From Rhodobacteraceae bacterium UBA6141 (lineage in GTDB: Bacteria > Pseudomonadota > Alphaproteobacteria > Rhodobacterales > Rhodobacteraceae): a stretch of DNA of 64,000 nt. The notes below the pieces were generated by a model that saw only the letters and a program-made list of their open reading frames with translations, ran no database searches and was not told where the DNA came from. Location: positions 1-64,000 of the forward strand of contig DIVD01000026.1 of the NCBI GenBank assembly GCA_002423245.1, written 5' to 3'. Numbering within the stretch: position 1 is the first letter of the stretch; every line of letters begins with the position of its first letter. The translations under genes were made by a program, and so were the position numbers. Below, one piece after another: positions 1-7,856 of this stretch.

Positions 1-153
1 GAAACCCGGGGCGGTTCAGAGCGCGTGTTGCGCGCGGGCGCAAGGCTGATCCTTTCGGGGCGGCGCATGACGCTCGCCCTGTCCGGTGCCGCCGCACCCC
101 TCTGGGCCCTCCTGTGGCCGCGGATCACGACCTTGCACTGGGCCGGCCCCTGA
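1..153 (+). CDS. C-terminal end of an unidentified protein, cut by the window edge
   Basis: An open frame enters from the window edge and stops with TGA at 151-153, giving 50 residues. The last part (ALSGAAAPLWALLWPRITTL) is hydrophobic and could be a membrane segment or the end of one. I do not recognise the family. It lies beside decayed genes, so it may itself be a remnant. The frame is short and uncertain in GC-rich DNA. Confidence 0.25.
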   Translation, partial: ETRGGSERVLRAGARLILSGRRMTLALSGAAAPLWALLWPRITTLHWAGP

Positions 154-259
154 CCCCGAGCATCTTGAAAGCCCGGGTCGACCCTCTTCGCCGGGGCGAA
201 CCAACAGGTATGGCCGCGGCCACCGCCGCGCTCGCGCGAATGGCGTCTCCACAGCACCG

Positions 260-1082
260 CGACACCCGCCATGCGGGAAGCCGCCGCGTCCAGACCGCCC
301 GAGAACAACCGATCCGGCAAATGATCCTGCACAAACGTTGAAATCACGCTCCGCAGCGCGCCGCCGCTGGGGTCTTGCCCGCGAAATGACGCAGGCAGTC
401 GTTGTTCCAGACATAGCCGTTGTACAATTCCTCAAGCCCGGTCCCGGTGAAGACGACGCGCCCGTCAGGCTGCGAACCGCGCGCGAACACAAGCGCCGCA
501 TTGATTGCATCCACCGTAGGCTGGTCCATGGTGGCCAGGCATCGATCGGTGTCCCCCGGCGACGCCCGCCGGGTCGAGTTCGACCGTCTCCAGAGGCAGA
601 CCGAGGCATCTGGCAGCCTTCCCGGCCTGCGTTCCTTGGTCCAGAACGCTGTCCGTGATGGAAAGCGTGCGAAGGGTGACCTGCGCGCCCGCGCGATCCA
701 GCAGGCGCGCAAGCAGAGCCGAGTCGACGCCACCGCTGAAGAAAACCGGCGCGTCACCGTTCAGGCCGGGACGCTCTGCCAGGGGATCGGCGGCGCGCAG
801 CACCGGAACGATGCGGGCGGGAAGCGCCGCGGTGTCATGGGCGCCCGACCCGGCGGTGTCATACAACTCGCCATTGTAGACCAGCGTGATCCTTGCGTCG
901 CGGGCATGTATGGGCTGCTCTTGCGGTGGCTGCCGGATCGCGAGGAGCGTGTGCCCCATCCAGTAGTCGTGGTGCAGCTCCATCGCCTGTGCGTCGGGGC
1001 CGCGGATCTGCAACCGGCGCATCGCGGCTTCGATACGCCCTGGCGACGGGATGCGCCCGACGCCGCCGATCAACCCGCACAT
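260..1082 (-). pseudogene. Asparagine synthase-like pseudogene, frameshifted and internally deleted
   Basis: The reading starts at 1082 with MCGLIGG, the class II glutamine amidotransferase start with nucleophile Cys2, followed by the RGPDAQ and VYNGELYD motifs of asparagine synthetases. The frame then jumps after about 80 residues into FFSGGVDSALLARLLDRAG, the PP-loop (SGGVDS) of the synthetase domain, so much of the glutaminase domain is missing. Around 545-565 the homology moves to another frame (DRCLATMDQPTVDAI, then GTGLEELYNGY, the degenerate counterpart of the family GLGGDELFGGY motif). That frame stops at 344, and a third frame may carry a little more of the C-terminus. An internal deletion plus at least one frameshift make a functional enzyme implausible. 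The lower boundary is approximate. The original substrate cannot be told; asnB-like proteins also act in peptide and cell-wall amidation. Confidence 0.7.
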
Positions 1083-1130
1083 GCCGTGCCCATCCGTTGT
1101 TTTGGCTTGTCGCAGCGGTGCCGGCTTAAC

Positions 1131-1368
1131 GCCGCCGTGGACGCAGCACTCGAGGCGGAACGCGCAGCGACGCCCCCGCGCGACTGTCTTGGCGCGTCCC
1201 GGCTGGGCCATGCCTGCGAGCGGGCGCTGCAGTTCGACTTCGCGGGCGCGCCGAAGGACGCGGGCCAGGACTTCTCCGGCCGGGCGCTGCGGATCTTCGC
1301 GATCGGGCACGAGATCGAGGATCTTGCCATCCGCTGGCTGCGGGCGGCGGGGCTGGACCTGCGCCTGT
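1131..1368 (+). pseudogene. Truncated phage-type PD-(D/E)XK nuclease fragment
   Basis: The plus-strand frame from about 1131 reads AAVDAALEAERA, then LGASRLGHACERALQFDFAG, then FSGRALRIFAIGHEIEDLAIRWLRAAG. This matches the N-terminal quarter of the PD-(D/E)XK nuclease-like proteins common in alphaproteobacterial prophages. Similarity ends near 1365, where the frame runs antisense into the histidine kinase gene, so the catalytic core is missing. A GTG at 1137 is the only nearby start. It is probably a remnant of a deleted prophage or island. The assignment is from remembered family sequence and was not searched. Confidence 0.5.
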
Positions 1369-2723
1369 CATCTCCCGCGCGCCGCGTCGGGGCTGCCCTC
1401 TGTCGGCAACCTGAGCGACGCCTGGAACCCGGAAGACGCCCCCGGACGCGGCGAGTCCAGTCGGAGCGGGCTTCCGATCCGCTCCGCGATGGCGGCGACG
1501 ATGGCGAGGCCGAGCCCGCTGCCATCGCTGCCCGTGTTCGCGCGCTCGAACCGTGTCGTGAGCCGCTCGAGCGTGTCCCGCGGCAGGACGGGACCGTCAT
1601 TCGCCACGATCAGTTGACCGTCCGCGGCCAGCGTCACCTCGACCGGGCCATCCTGCGCCCCGTGGCGGAGCGCGTTCTCCACCAGGTTCCGGCAGAGGAT
1701 ACCGAAGGCGTCGGGGTCGAGGTCCGACATCACGGGCCTGTCCGGCAGGGCCAGCACGATGCGGCCCGGCGCGCCCGCGCGCGCCAGATCGTCCAGCACG
1801 ATGCGGGCGATGTCCCTCAGGTCCGTGCTCCGGTCCATGCGCAGCCGCCCGCCTTCCGCCCGCGCGAGCTGCATGAGCCGTTCGGAAAGCCGCGTCAGCC
1901 GCTTGAGCGTCGCCTCGATCTCGGCGGCGCGCGCCTCGGTGGCCGGGTCCCGCGTCTCGGACCGGAGCCGCTGCACCTGCGCGATGGCGCCGGCGAGGGG
2001 GGTGCGAAGCTCGTGCGCCGCGTTCGCGGCAAAGCTGCGCTCGGCCTCGAATGCGTTGCGCAACCGGGCCAGAAGGCTGTTGAGGGCCGCGGCCAGCGGC
2101 GCGATCTCGGCCGGCAGGTCGCCGGCGGGCACCTCCGACAAATCGCGGGCCCCGCGCGATTCCAGCCGGATGCGGAACCGGCGCAGCGGATCGAGGCTGA
2201 AGCGGACCGCGAGGATGATCGCCGCCAGCGCGACGGGCAGCACGACCAGCAGCGGCAGGCCAAGGCTCATGCGGATTTCCCGCGCGACCTCTGCCCGATG
2301 CGCCAAGGGTTCGGCCACGGTGATGCGGATCGTGCCCTGCAGCGCCGCATCGCTGTAGAGCCGGTGCGTCGCGGTCTGCCGGAATCCCGGCCCGTCCCAG
2401 GGCGGAAAGACGGCGGGGTCGGCTGCGTGGGATTGCAGCAGCGCGCGCCCCTCGGCATCGCGGACAAGGTAGGTGAAAAGCTCGCGATGCGTGCGGATCG
2501 GCGCGAGCCGCTGCGGGCCCCCCTGATCCTCCCGGCCGACGATCTCGGTCACCGCCAGCGGCAGGATGCGTTCCGCGGTCTCGCGCAGGGCGCTGTCGAA
2601 GACCTCGTCGATCTCGCCCCGCACGATCACCGCCGTGACCGCCGCGGCCAGCAGCCACAGGATCGTCAGCACGAGGCCGAGCGAAAGGCCCAGCCGCGCC
2701 CGCAGGCTGCGCGGCAGCCTCAT
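1368..2723 (-). CDS. Sensor histidine kinase, QseC/PmrB-like
   Basis: A 451-residue inner-membrane sensor kinase. It has a membrane segment at about residues 12-34, a periplasmic domain of about 115 residues, a second membrane segment at about 152-174, a HAMP-like linker, then a HisKA domain with the H-box FAANAAHELRTPLAG (His237). The ATPase domain shows the N-box NLVENALRHGA and the G-box GSDGSGLGLAI. Its ATG overlaps the TGA of the response regulator gene in an ATGA, so the two are translationally coupled. The pair is divergent from the PepSY/cytochrome b561/flavoreductase genes, which makes those a likely target. The signal is unknown; QseC and PmrB relatives respond to metals or small molecules. 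The final codons overlap the antisense nuclease remnant, so the present C-terminus may be a rearrangement junction. Confidence 0.9.
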   Translation of the reverse strand: MRLPRSLRARLGLSLGLVLTILWLLAAAVTAVIVRGEIDEVFDSALRETAERILPLAVTEIVGREDQGGPQRLAPIRTHRELFTYLVRDAEGRALLQSHAADPAVFPPWDGPGFRQTATHRLYSDAALQGTIRITVAEPLAHRAEVAREIRMSLGLPLLVVLPVALAAIILAVRFSLDPLRRFRIRLESRGARDLSEVPAGDLPAEIAPLAAALNSLLARLRNAFEAERSFAANAAHELRTPLAGAIAQVQRLRSETRDPATEARAAEIEATLKRLTRLSERLMQLARAEGGRLRMDRSTDLRDIARIVLDDLARAGAPGRIVLALPDRPVMSDLDPDAFGILCRNLVENALRHGAQDGPVEVTLAADGQLIVANDGPVLPRDTLERLTTRFERANTGSDGSGLGLAIVAAIAERIGSPLRLDSPRPGASSGFQASLRLPTEGSPDAARGR

Positions 2724-3379
2724 GGGCGCCCCAGCCTGTAGCCCATGCCGCGCTCGGTCTCGATGACCTGCGCCCCGAGCTTCTTGCGCAGGCGGCTGAC
2801 ATGCACCTCGATGGTGTTGCTCTCCACCTCGGCGTCGAAGCTGTAGAGCTTCTCCTCCAGCTGCGCCTTGGACAGAAGTTGCCCCGGCCGCGCGAGGAGG
2901 GCCTCGAACAGCGCCCATTCGCGCGCCGTCAACGGAACGGGCTTGCCCTCCCGATAGACGCGGCGCGCGGCGAGGTCGATGTCAAGCGGGCCGTGGGTGA
3001 CGATGGGATTGGGGTTGCCGCTGTAGCGCCGGGCGACCGAGCCGATCCGCGCGCTGAGTTCGGCAAGGTCGAAGGGCTTGACGAGGTAGTCGTCGGCGCC
3101 CGCGTTCAGCCCCTCGATCCGGTCCGAGACCTGGTCGAGCGCGGTCAGGATGATCACCGGCGTCACGTCGCCCCGCAGGCGCAACGCCTTGAGAAACCCG
3201 ATGCCGCGCCCGTCCGGCAGCATGAGGTCGAGCAGGATCAGGTCGTAGGACGTGGCGCGCAGGGCATCGCCCGCGGCATCGAGCCGCGTGACCCAATCCA
3301 CCGACTGGCCATCTGCCGCGATCTGGTCCCGCACCGCGGCGCCCAGAACCCGGTCGTCCTCGATCAGCAAGATGCGCAT
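2720..3379 (-). CDS. OmpR-family response regulator, partner of the adjacent kinase
   Basis: A 219-residue regulator. The receiver domain (residues 1-115) has the acidic pair in LLIEDD, the phospho-acceptor Asp51 in LLDLMLPDG, and the conserved Lys in DDYLVKPFD. A winged-helix effector domain follows, with LTAREWALFEALLARPGQLLSK and the DNA-contact segment SNTIEVHVSRLRKKLG. The start at MRILLIEDD was chosen because the family begins there; an in-frame extension of 55 residues upstream lacks homology. It precedes and overlaps the kinase gene by 4 bp. It probably binds the 3380-3525 intergenic region between itself and the divergent PepSY gene. Confidence 0.92.
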   Translation of the reverse strand: MRILLIEDDRVLGAAVRDQIAADGQSVDWVTRLDAAGDALRATSYDLILLDLMLPDGRGIGFLKALRLRGDVTPVIILTALDQVSDRIEGLNAGADDYLVKPFDLAELSARIGSVARRYSGNPNPIVTHGPLDIDLAARRVYREGKPVPLTAREWALFEALLARPGQLLSKAQLEEKLYSFDAEVESNTIEVHVSRLRKKLGAQVIETERGMGYRLGRP

Positions 3380-3525
3380 GATCTCGTCCCCGCCCCTTCG
3401 CTTTGCGCCTCCTTGATCCGTCTGGCTGACGCGAAGCTGAAGCGGCTGGGCGAGGCCCTTCAGGCTGCCGTCAGCTTCGCCGTGCATGACGCGGATCGAG
3501 ATGGCCGCAGCGTGGAGTTTGGCCC

Positions 3526-3870
3526 ATGAAGAAGACATTGACAATTCTGGGCCTTCTCGCGGTCTTCCCGGCGGGGACCGCGCTGGCGGAGGACGATTGC
3601 CTCGTGCCGATGGCCGATTGGCAGCCGCGCGATGCCGTCGCCCGCATGGCCGAGGAGAAGGGCTGGACGGTGCGCCGCATCAAGATCGACGACGGCTGCT
3701 ACGAGATCGACGGCCGGGATGCCGAGGGGCGCCAGATAGAGGTGACGCTTCACCCGGCCACGCTGCAGGTGATCGGGTTCGAATACGAGGACGAGGACGA
3801 TCGCCGCGACAAGGGTCGCGGCCGGGATCGCATACAAGGCCGGGATCGCGAAGGAGAGCAGAATGACTGA
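3526..3870 (+). CDS. Secreted PepSY-domain protein
   Basis: A 114-residue exported protein with a clear signal peptide (MKKTLTILGLLAVFPAGTALA, cleavage near Ala21-Glu22), followed by one PepSY domain (residues about 30-85, core WTVRRIKIDDGCYEIDGRD) and a charged tail rich in Asp, Arg and Gln. Small PepSY proteins are common next to two-component systems and cytochrome b561 genes; the domain is thought to regulate or to bind a ligand or metal, not to catalyse. Its stop overlaps the start of the cytochrome b561 gene by 8 bp. It is the first gene of the divergent operon and probably under control of the neighbouring regulator. Confidence 0.8.
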   Translation: MKKTLTILGLLAVFPAGTALAEDDCLVPMADWQPRDAVARMAEEKGWTVRRIKIDDGCYEIDGRDAEGRQIEVTLHPATLQVIGFEYEDEDDRRDKGRGRDRIQGRDREGEQND

Positions 3871-4555
3871 CGCAACCACCACCGGGGACACCCCGGGAAC
3901 GAATGCCGGGTCGCCCGGCAAGGTCCGGGTCTGGGATCCCCTGGTGCGGGTGTTTCACTGGGCTCTGGTCGCTGCCTTCGCGACGGCATGGCTCACGGCC
4001 GAGGAGGTGCAGCCTGTGCACGAGTTCGCGGGCTACACCGTCGCCGGGCTGGTGGCGTTCCGGCTGGTCTGGGGGCTTGTCGGCGGCCGTTATGCGCGCT
4101 TTGCCCGGTTCGTGAAGGGCCCGCGCGAGACGCTGGCCTATCTTGGCGACATGGTCCGCGGCAAGGAGCGGCGCTATCTCGGCCACAATCCGGCGGGCGC
4201 CGCCATGATCGTGGCGCTGCTCGTGACGCTCGCGGGCACAGCCTTCACCGGCTGGCTCATGGCGGAGCCGGACCCCGGGGCGACGCGGCCGGACATGTCG
4301 CAGATCGCGGCGCCCGCGGGGACCAGCCCCGCCCGAACCGATGACGACGCGGGCGAATACGGCGAGGAGGGCGAGCGCGGCGAGGCCGACGGCACGCTGA
4401 AGGAGATCCACGAGGTGCTGGCCAATCTGATGCTCCTGCTCGTGGCGCTGCATGTGGGGGGCGTCGTGCTGGCCTCGGTCCGGCATCACGAGAACCTCGC
4501 CCGCGCGATGGTCACCGGCGAGAAGCGCGCCCCCGGTCCCGGCGACGTCGCCTGA
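3863..4555 (+). CDS. Cytochrome b561-family membrane protein
   Basis: A 230-residue integral membrane diheme cytochrome b of the Ni/Fe-hydrogenase b-type/b561 family. It has about four membrane segments with candidate haem-ligand histidines in VFHWAL, HEFAGY, LGHNPAG, EIHEVLANL and LLVALHVGG. An acidic, Gly-rich loop (about residues 150-180, DDDAGEYGEEGERGE) separates the second and third pairs of motifs. Such proteins pass electrons from the quinol pool or to periplasmic acceptors. It overlaps the PepSY gene and is followed by a strong terminator, so PepSY and b561 form a two-gene unit. With the reductase and ApbE downstream it suggests a transmembrane electron path. Confidence 0.85.
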   Translation: MTDATTTGDTPGTNAGSPGKVRVWDPLVRVFHWALVAAFATAWLTAEEVQPVHEFAGYTVAGLVAFRLVWGLVGGRYARFARFVKGPRETLAYLGDMVRGKERRYLGHNPAGAAMIVALLVTLAGTAFTGWLMAEPDPGATRPDMSQIAAPAGTSPARTDDDAGEYGEEGERGEADGTLKEIHEVLANLMLLLVALHVGGVVLASVRHHENLARAMVTGEKRAPGPGDVA

Positions 4556-4599
4556 CCGGCCCGGATCCCCAGGGCCGACCGTCCCTTCGGCCCCGCCTT

Positions 4600-4630
4600 G
4601 GCCCCGCCCGTTCCGGCGGGGCCCTTTTCT
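4600..4630 (+). terminator. Rho-independent terminator after cytochrome b561
   Basis: Perfect 9-bp inverted repeat GGCCCCGCC / GGCGGGGCC around a 6-nt loop (CGTTCC), followed by CTTTTCTTCC. It lies 45 bp past the b561 stop and before the next gene's ribosome-binding site. Confidence 0.8.
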
Positions 4631-4725
4631 TCCTGACGGCAAGCTGAAGCGGAAAACGCCGCGCCGTCAGCAAGCCCTCAGGTCCGCTGTCCAGATTGGT
4701 CCCAGCAGACGAAAGGAGACCTGCC

Positions 4726-5088
4726 ATGAAAAAGACACTGACGCTTCTTCTCGCCTCCACCGCGCTGACCGCCGCCATCGGCGCCCCCGGCTGGAGCGCG
4801 GGTCAGGCCCCCGCCGCCTTCGGGTCCGTCGCCGCGCTCGAGGACGGTCCGCAACCGGCGCCGCTCGTGCTTGCAAGCGGCGATGACGATGACGACCGCC
4901 GCTGGCGGGAAGGCTCGCGCCGCGGTCACGACGACGATGATGATGACGACGACGACGATGACGACTGCGAGGAGGGCGGGGACGACTGCCGCGGCGGCGC
5001 CCGCAATCCCGCGCCCGCCGGGACCGTGGCGCCGCCGCAGAACGGGCTTTTCGGGACCGGCGCTCCGCCACGGGTTCAGGTGAACTGA
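4726..5088 (+). CDS. Small secreted poly-aspartate protein
   Basis: A 120-residue protein. A signal peptide (residues 1-25, MKKTLTLLLASTALTAAIGA) is followed by a low-complexity body with a DDDDD cluster at 53-57 and an unbroken run of twelve Asp at 69-80, then CEEGGDDC with two cysteines (81 and 88), and a Pro/Gly-rich tail. The start at 4726 has a good ribosome-binding site (AAAGGAG). The Asp run is encoded by a mixture of GAC and GAT codons, so it is not simple microsatellite expansion. No known family is recognised. The acidic run would bind divalent metal, for example calcium or iron, in the periplasm. It sits between cytochrome b561 and the flavin electron-transfer genes. Confidence 0.75.
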   Translation: MKKTLTLLLASTALTAAIGAPGWSAGQAPAAFGSVAALEDGPQPAPLVLASGDDDDDRRWREGSRRGHDDDDDDDDDDDDCEEGGDDCRGGARNPAPAGTVAPPQNGLFGTGAPPRVQVN

Positions 5089-5163
5089 CGCTTGCTGCGA
5101 CGCGGCGGAAATGGCGCTGCCGCGCGCCCCTTCCCTCACCATCAGACCCGGAGACACCAGAAG

Positions 5164-5634
5164 ATGAAATCGCTCCTTGCAACGCTCGCGCTCACCACCG
5201 CGCTGACGCTTCCCGGCCTCGCCATGGCGCGGCCGGTGACGATGACCACGACCCTGGCCGACTATGGCGGCGACGGCGCCTATCTTGCGTTCTATGTCAC
5301 CGACCCCTCGGGCGCCTATGCCGGCAGCCTGTGGATGGCCGGCGGCAAGTCGAAATACTACGAGCATCTGAGCGACTGGTATCGCGCCACGGGCGGCGAT
5401 ACCGCGCAGGTGAACGGGATCACCGGCGCCAGCGTCGGCGCGGGCCGCACGCTCGAGATCACGCTCGATCTGGCCGATGCGCTGTTCGATGCGGGCTACA
5501 CGCTGCACATCGACGCGGCCGTCGAGGACATGCGCGACAGCCCGAACGAGGTGGCGGTGCCGCTGACGACCGCAGGCGCCGGCACGCCGGTGAAGGGCCG
5601 CCGCTACATCGCCAGCTTCGCCTACGACATGTGA
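5164..5634 (+). CDS. DUF2271-family periplasmic protein, possible flavinylation target
   Basis: A 156-residue exported protein: signal peptide about residues 1-22 (LALTTALTLPGLAMA), then a single DUF2271 domain (YLAFYVTDPSGAYAGSLWMAG through LHIDAAVEDM). DUF2271 genes regularly occur with PepSY reductases and ApbE. Here residues 84-90 read NGITGAS, which resembles the (D)xxTGA(S/T) motif at which ApbE attaches FMN to Thr or Ser in NqrC/RnfG-type proteins. If used, this would be a covalent flavoprotein carrying electrons in the periplasm. It ends 14 bp before the reductase gene, so co-transcription is likely. Confidence 0.75.
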   Translation: MKSLLATLALTTALTLPGLAMARPVTMTTTLADYGGDGAYLAFYVTDPSGAYAGSLWMAGGKSKYYEHLSDWYRATGGDTAQVNGITGASVGAGRTLEITLDLADALFDAGYTLHIDAAVEDMRDSPNEVAVPLTTAGAGTPVKGRRYIASFAYDM

Positions 5635-5648
5635 GGAGCCTCGGGGCC

Positions 5649-7856
5649 ATGATCCGCGCATTCCATCGCTGGCCGGGTCTTCTGGCCCTCGCGCTCGTCA
5701 CGATCCTCGGGCTGAGCGGCGCGGCGCTGTCGGTGTTTCCCGCGGCCGAGCGGCTTGCCGCGCCGCAGGCAGAGGCCGGGCTGACGGTCGCCGCGCTGGC
5801 GGGCCGCATCCAGGCGGCCTATCCGGGCATCGAGCAGATCCGTCGCGCGCCCTCGGGGCGGATCACCGCCTACTGGTTCGATCAGGGCACGCCGGGCGCC
5901 GCCGTGATCGACCCTGCGACCGGGCAGGGCGTGGCCTCGGCCGATCCGAACCAGACGCTTCGCTGGCTCACCAACCTGCACCGCTCGCTCTTTCTCGGGG
6001 ATGGCGGGCGCATCGCCATGGCCGTGGGGGCGGCGGCGATGCTGGTGCTGTCGCTCTCGGGCGCCCTGCTCGTCGTGCGGCGCGTGGGCGGCTGGCGGCA
6101 CTGGTTCGCGCGCCTGCGCGGGCCGCTCGCCGGCCGGCTGCATGTCGAGATCGCGCGGATCGCGGTGATCGGCCTCGTGCTGTCCTCCACCACCGCGCTG
6201 TGGATGACGGCCTCCACCTTCGATCTCTTGCCGGGCGCGGCCGCCACGCCGGCCATGCCCGCCGAGGTGAGCGGCAGGACGGGGTTCGCCCCCGAGCGGA
6301 TGCCCGCCCTGCAGCAGTTGCCCGTCGCCGACCTGCGCGCGCTGAGCTTTCCCTCTGCGGGGGATGCCACCGACGTGTTCACGCTGAAGACCGGCCGGGG
6401 GACCGGCTATCTCGATCAGGGGACGGGGGAGCTTCTTGCATGGGCCGACCTGAGCGGATGGGAGCGCGTCTCGCAGACCGTCACCATGCTGCACACCGGG
6501 CGGGGCGCGCCGGTGCTGGGGCTCATCCTCGGGCTGATGGCGCTTGGCGTGCCGGTGATGGGCGCAACGGGCGTGCTGATCTGGCTCGCCGGGCGGCGCG
6601 GGCGGCCGCGCATCCGGGGCAACCAGCCCGCGCGGCGCGCCGAGACGATCCTGCTTGTCGGCAGCGAGGGCGGCAGCACCTGGGGATTTGCCGCGACGCT
6701 GCACGACGCGCTGACCCGGGCCGGGCAAAGCGTCCATGTCGGCCCGATGTCGGGCTTCGCCCCCGAGAGCTATGCCGCGGCGCGGCGGATCCTCCTGCTG
6801 GCCGCGACCTATGGCGACGGCGCGGCGCCCGCCTCGGCCAGGGGGTTTCTGGACCGGCTGACCGCCGCCGATCGCCTGCCTGATGTGCCGATGGCCATTC
6901 TCGGCTTCGGCGACCGCAGCTTTCCGGCCTGTTGCGCCTTTGCCAGGGCCGTCGCGGCGGCGGCGCAGGCGAAGGGCTGGCCCGAGCTTCTGCCCCTCGA
7001 CACGGTGGACCGCCAGTCCCCGCAGGACTTCGCCCGCTGGGGCCGCGCGCTTGGCGCCGCGCTCGGGATCCCGCTGGAGCTGTCGCACCAGCCCGTCCTG
7101 CCGAAGACCCGGACGCTGACCCTGATCTCGCGCCGGGATTACGGTGCCGATGTGCAGGCCCCGACCGCGATCCTGCGCTTTGCGCTGCCGCGCGCGACGC
7201 TCTGGCAGCGGCTGACCGGGAGCGGCTTCGCCCGGTTCGAGGCGGGCGACCTGCTTGGCATCGTGCCGGAGGGCAGCGCGGTGCCGCGGCTCTACTCGCT
7301 TGCCTCCGGTCGCCGCGACGGCTTCATCGAGATCGTGGTGAGACGGCATCCCGGCGGGCTCGCCTCGGGCCAGCTGACCGCGCTGAAACCGGGTGACAGC
7401 GTTGCCGCCTTCCTGCGCCGCAACCTCGGCTTCCGCCCCGGCCGGGGCCGCAGACCGCTGATCCTGATCGGCGCCGGAACCGGGATCGGGCCGCTTGCGG
7501 GCTTGGTGCGCGGCAATGCGCGCCATCGGCCCATCCACCTGTTCTTCGGGATGCGCGATCCCGAAAGCGACTTCTTCTATGGCGAGGAGATGCCCGCCTG
7601 GCAGGCCGAAGGCCGCCTGACCCGGCTGGTCACCGCCGTCTCGCGCGGGGAGCGGCCGCGTTATGTGCAGGACGCGCTGCGCGGCGAGGCGGCGCAGGTC
7701 GCGCAATTGATCCGCGAGGGCGCGCGCGTGATGGTCTGCGGCGGGCGCGAGATGGCGGCGGGCGTGGCCGACGCGCTGGCCGATATTCTCGCGCCGGTCG
7801 GGCTTTCGCCCGCGGCGCTGAAGGCAGAGGGGCGCTATGTCGAAGATGTCTACTGA
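5649..7856 (+). CDS. PepSY - flavodoxin - NADPH reductase fusion (membrane flavoreductase)
   Basis: A 735-residue protein with three parts. The N-terminal PepSY_TM region (residues 1-320) has membrane segments near 8-28, 120-145, 170-190 and 285-310, and PepSY repeats facing the periplasm. A flavodoxin-like FMN domain follows (about 335-480, ILLVGSEGGSTWGF and LLLAATYGDGAAPAS). The C-terminal FAD/NADPH module (about 490-735) is related to sulfite reductase flavoprotein and cytochrome P450 reductase, with PRLYSLASGRRDG for FAD and LILIGAGTGIGPLAGLVR for the nucleotide. The likely role is to move electrons from cytoplasmic NAD(P)H across the membrane to a periplasmic acceptor, as proposed for related PepSY reductases in iron reduction. 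Its end overlaps the apbE start by 20 bp. Confidence 0.87.
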   Translation: MIRAFHRWPGLLALALVTILGLSGAALSVFPAAERLAAPQAEAGLTVAALAGRIQAAYPGIEQIRRAPSGRITAYWFDQGTPGAAVIDPATGQGVASADPNQTLRWLTNLHRSLFLGDGGRIAMAVGAAAMLVLSLSGALLVVRRVGGWRHWFARLRGPLAGRLHVEIARIAVIGLVLSSTTALWMTASTFDLLPGAAATPAMPAEVSGRTGFAPERMPALQQLPVADLRALSFPSAGDATDVFTLKTGRGTGYLDQGTGELLAWADLSGWERVSQTVTMLHTGRGAPVLGLILGLMALGVPVMGATGVLIWLAGRRGRPRIRGNQPARRAETILLVGSEGGSTWGFAATLHDALTRAGQSVHVGPMSGFAPESYAAARRILLLAATYGDGAAPASARGFLDRLTAADRLPDVPMAILGFGDRSFPACCAFARAVAAAAQAKGWPELLPLDTVDRQSPQDFARWGRALGAALGIPLELSHQPVLPKTRTLTLISRRDYGADVQAPTAILRFALPRATLWQRLTGSGFARFEAGDLLGIVPEGSAVPRLYSLASGRRDGFIEIVVRRHPGGLASGQLTALKPGDSVAAFLRRNLGFRPGRGRRPLILIGAGTGIGPLAGLVRGNARHRPIHLFFGMRDPESDFFYGEEMPAWQAEGRLTRLVTAVSRGERPRYVQDALRGEAAQVAQLIREGARVMVCGGREMAAGVADALADILAPVGLSPAALKAEGRYVEDVY

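Noticed and set aside
420..2741. Very long plus-strand frame across the pseudogenes and the histidine kinase
   Set aside because: Apart from the short nuclease fragment, it is Arg/Pro/His-rich antisense to the kinase, a usual artefact of high-GC DNA.
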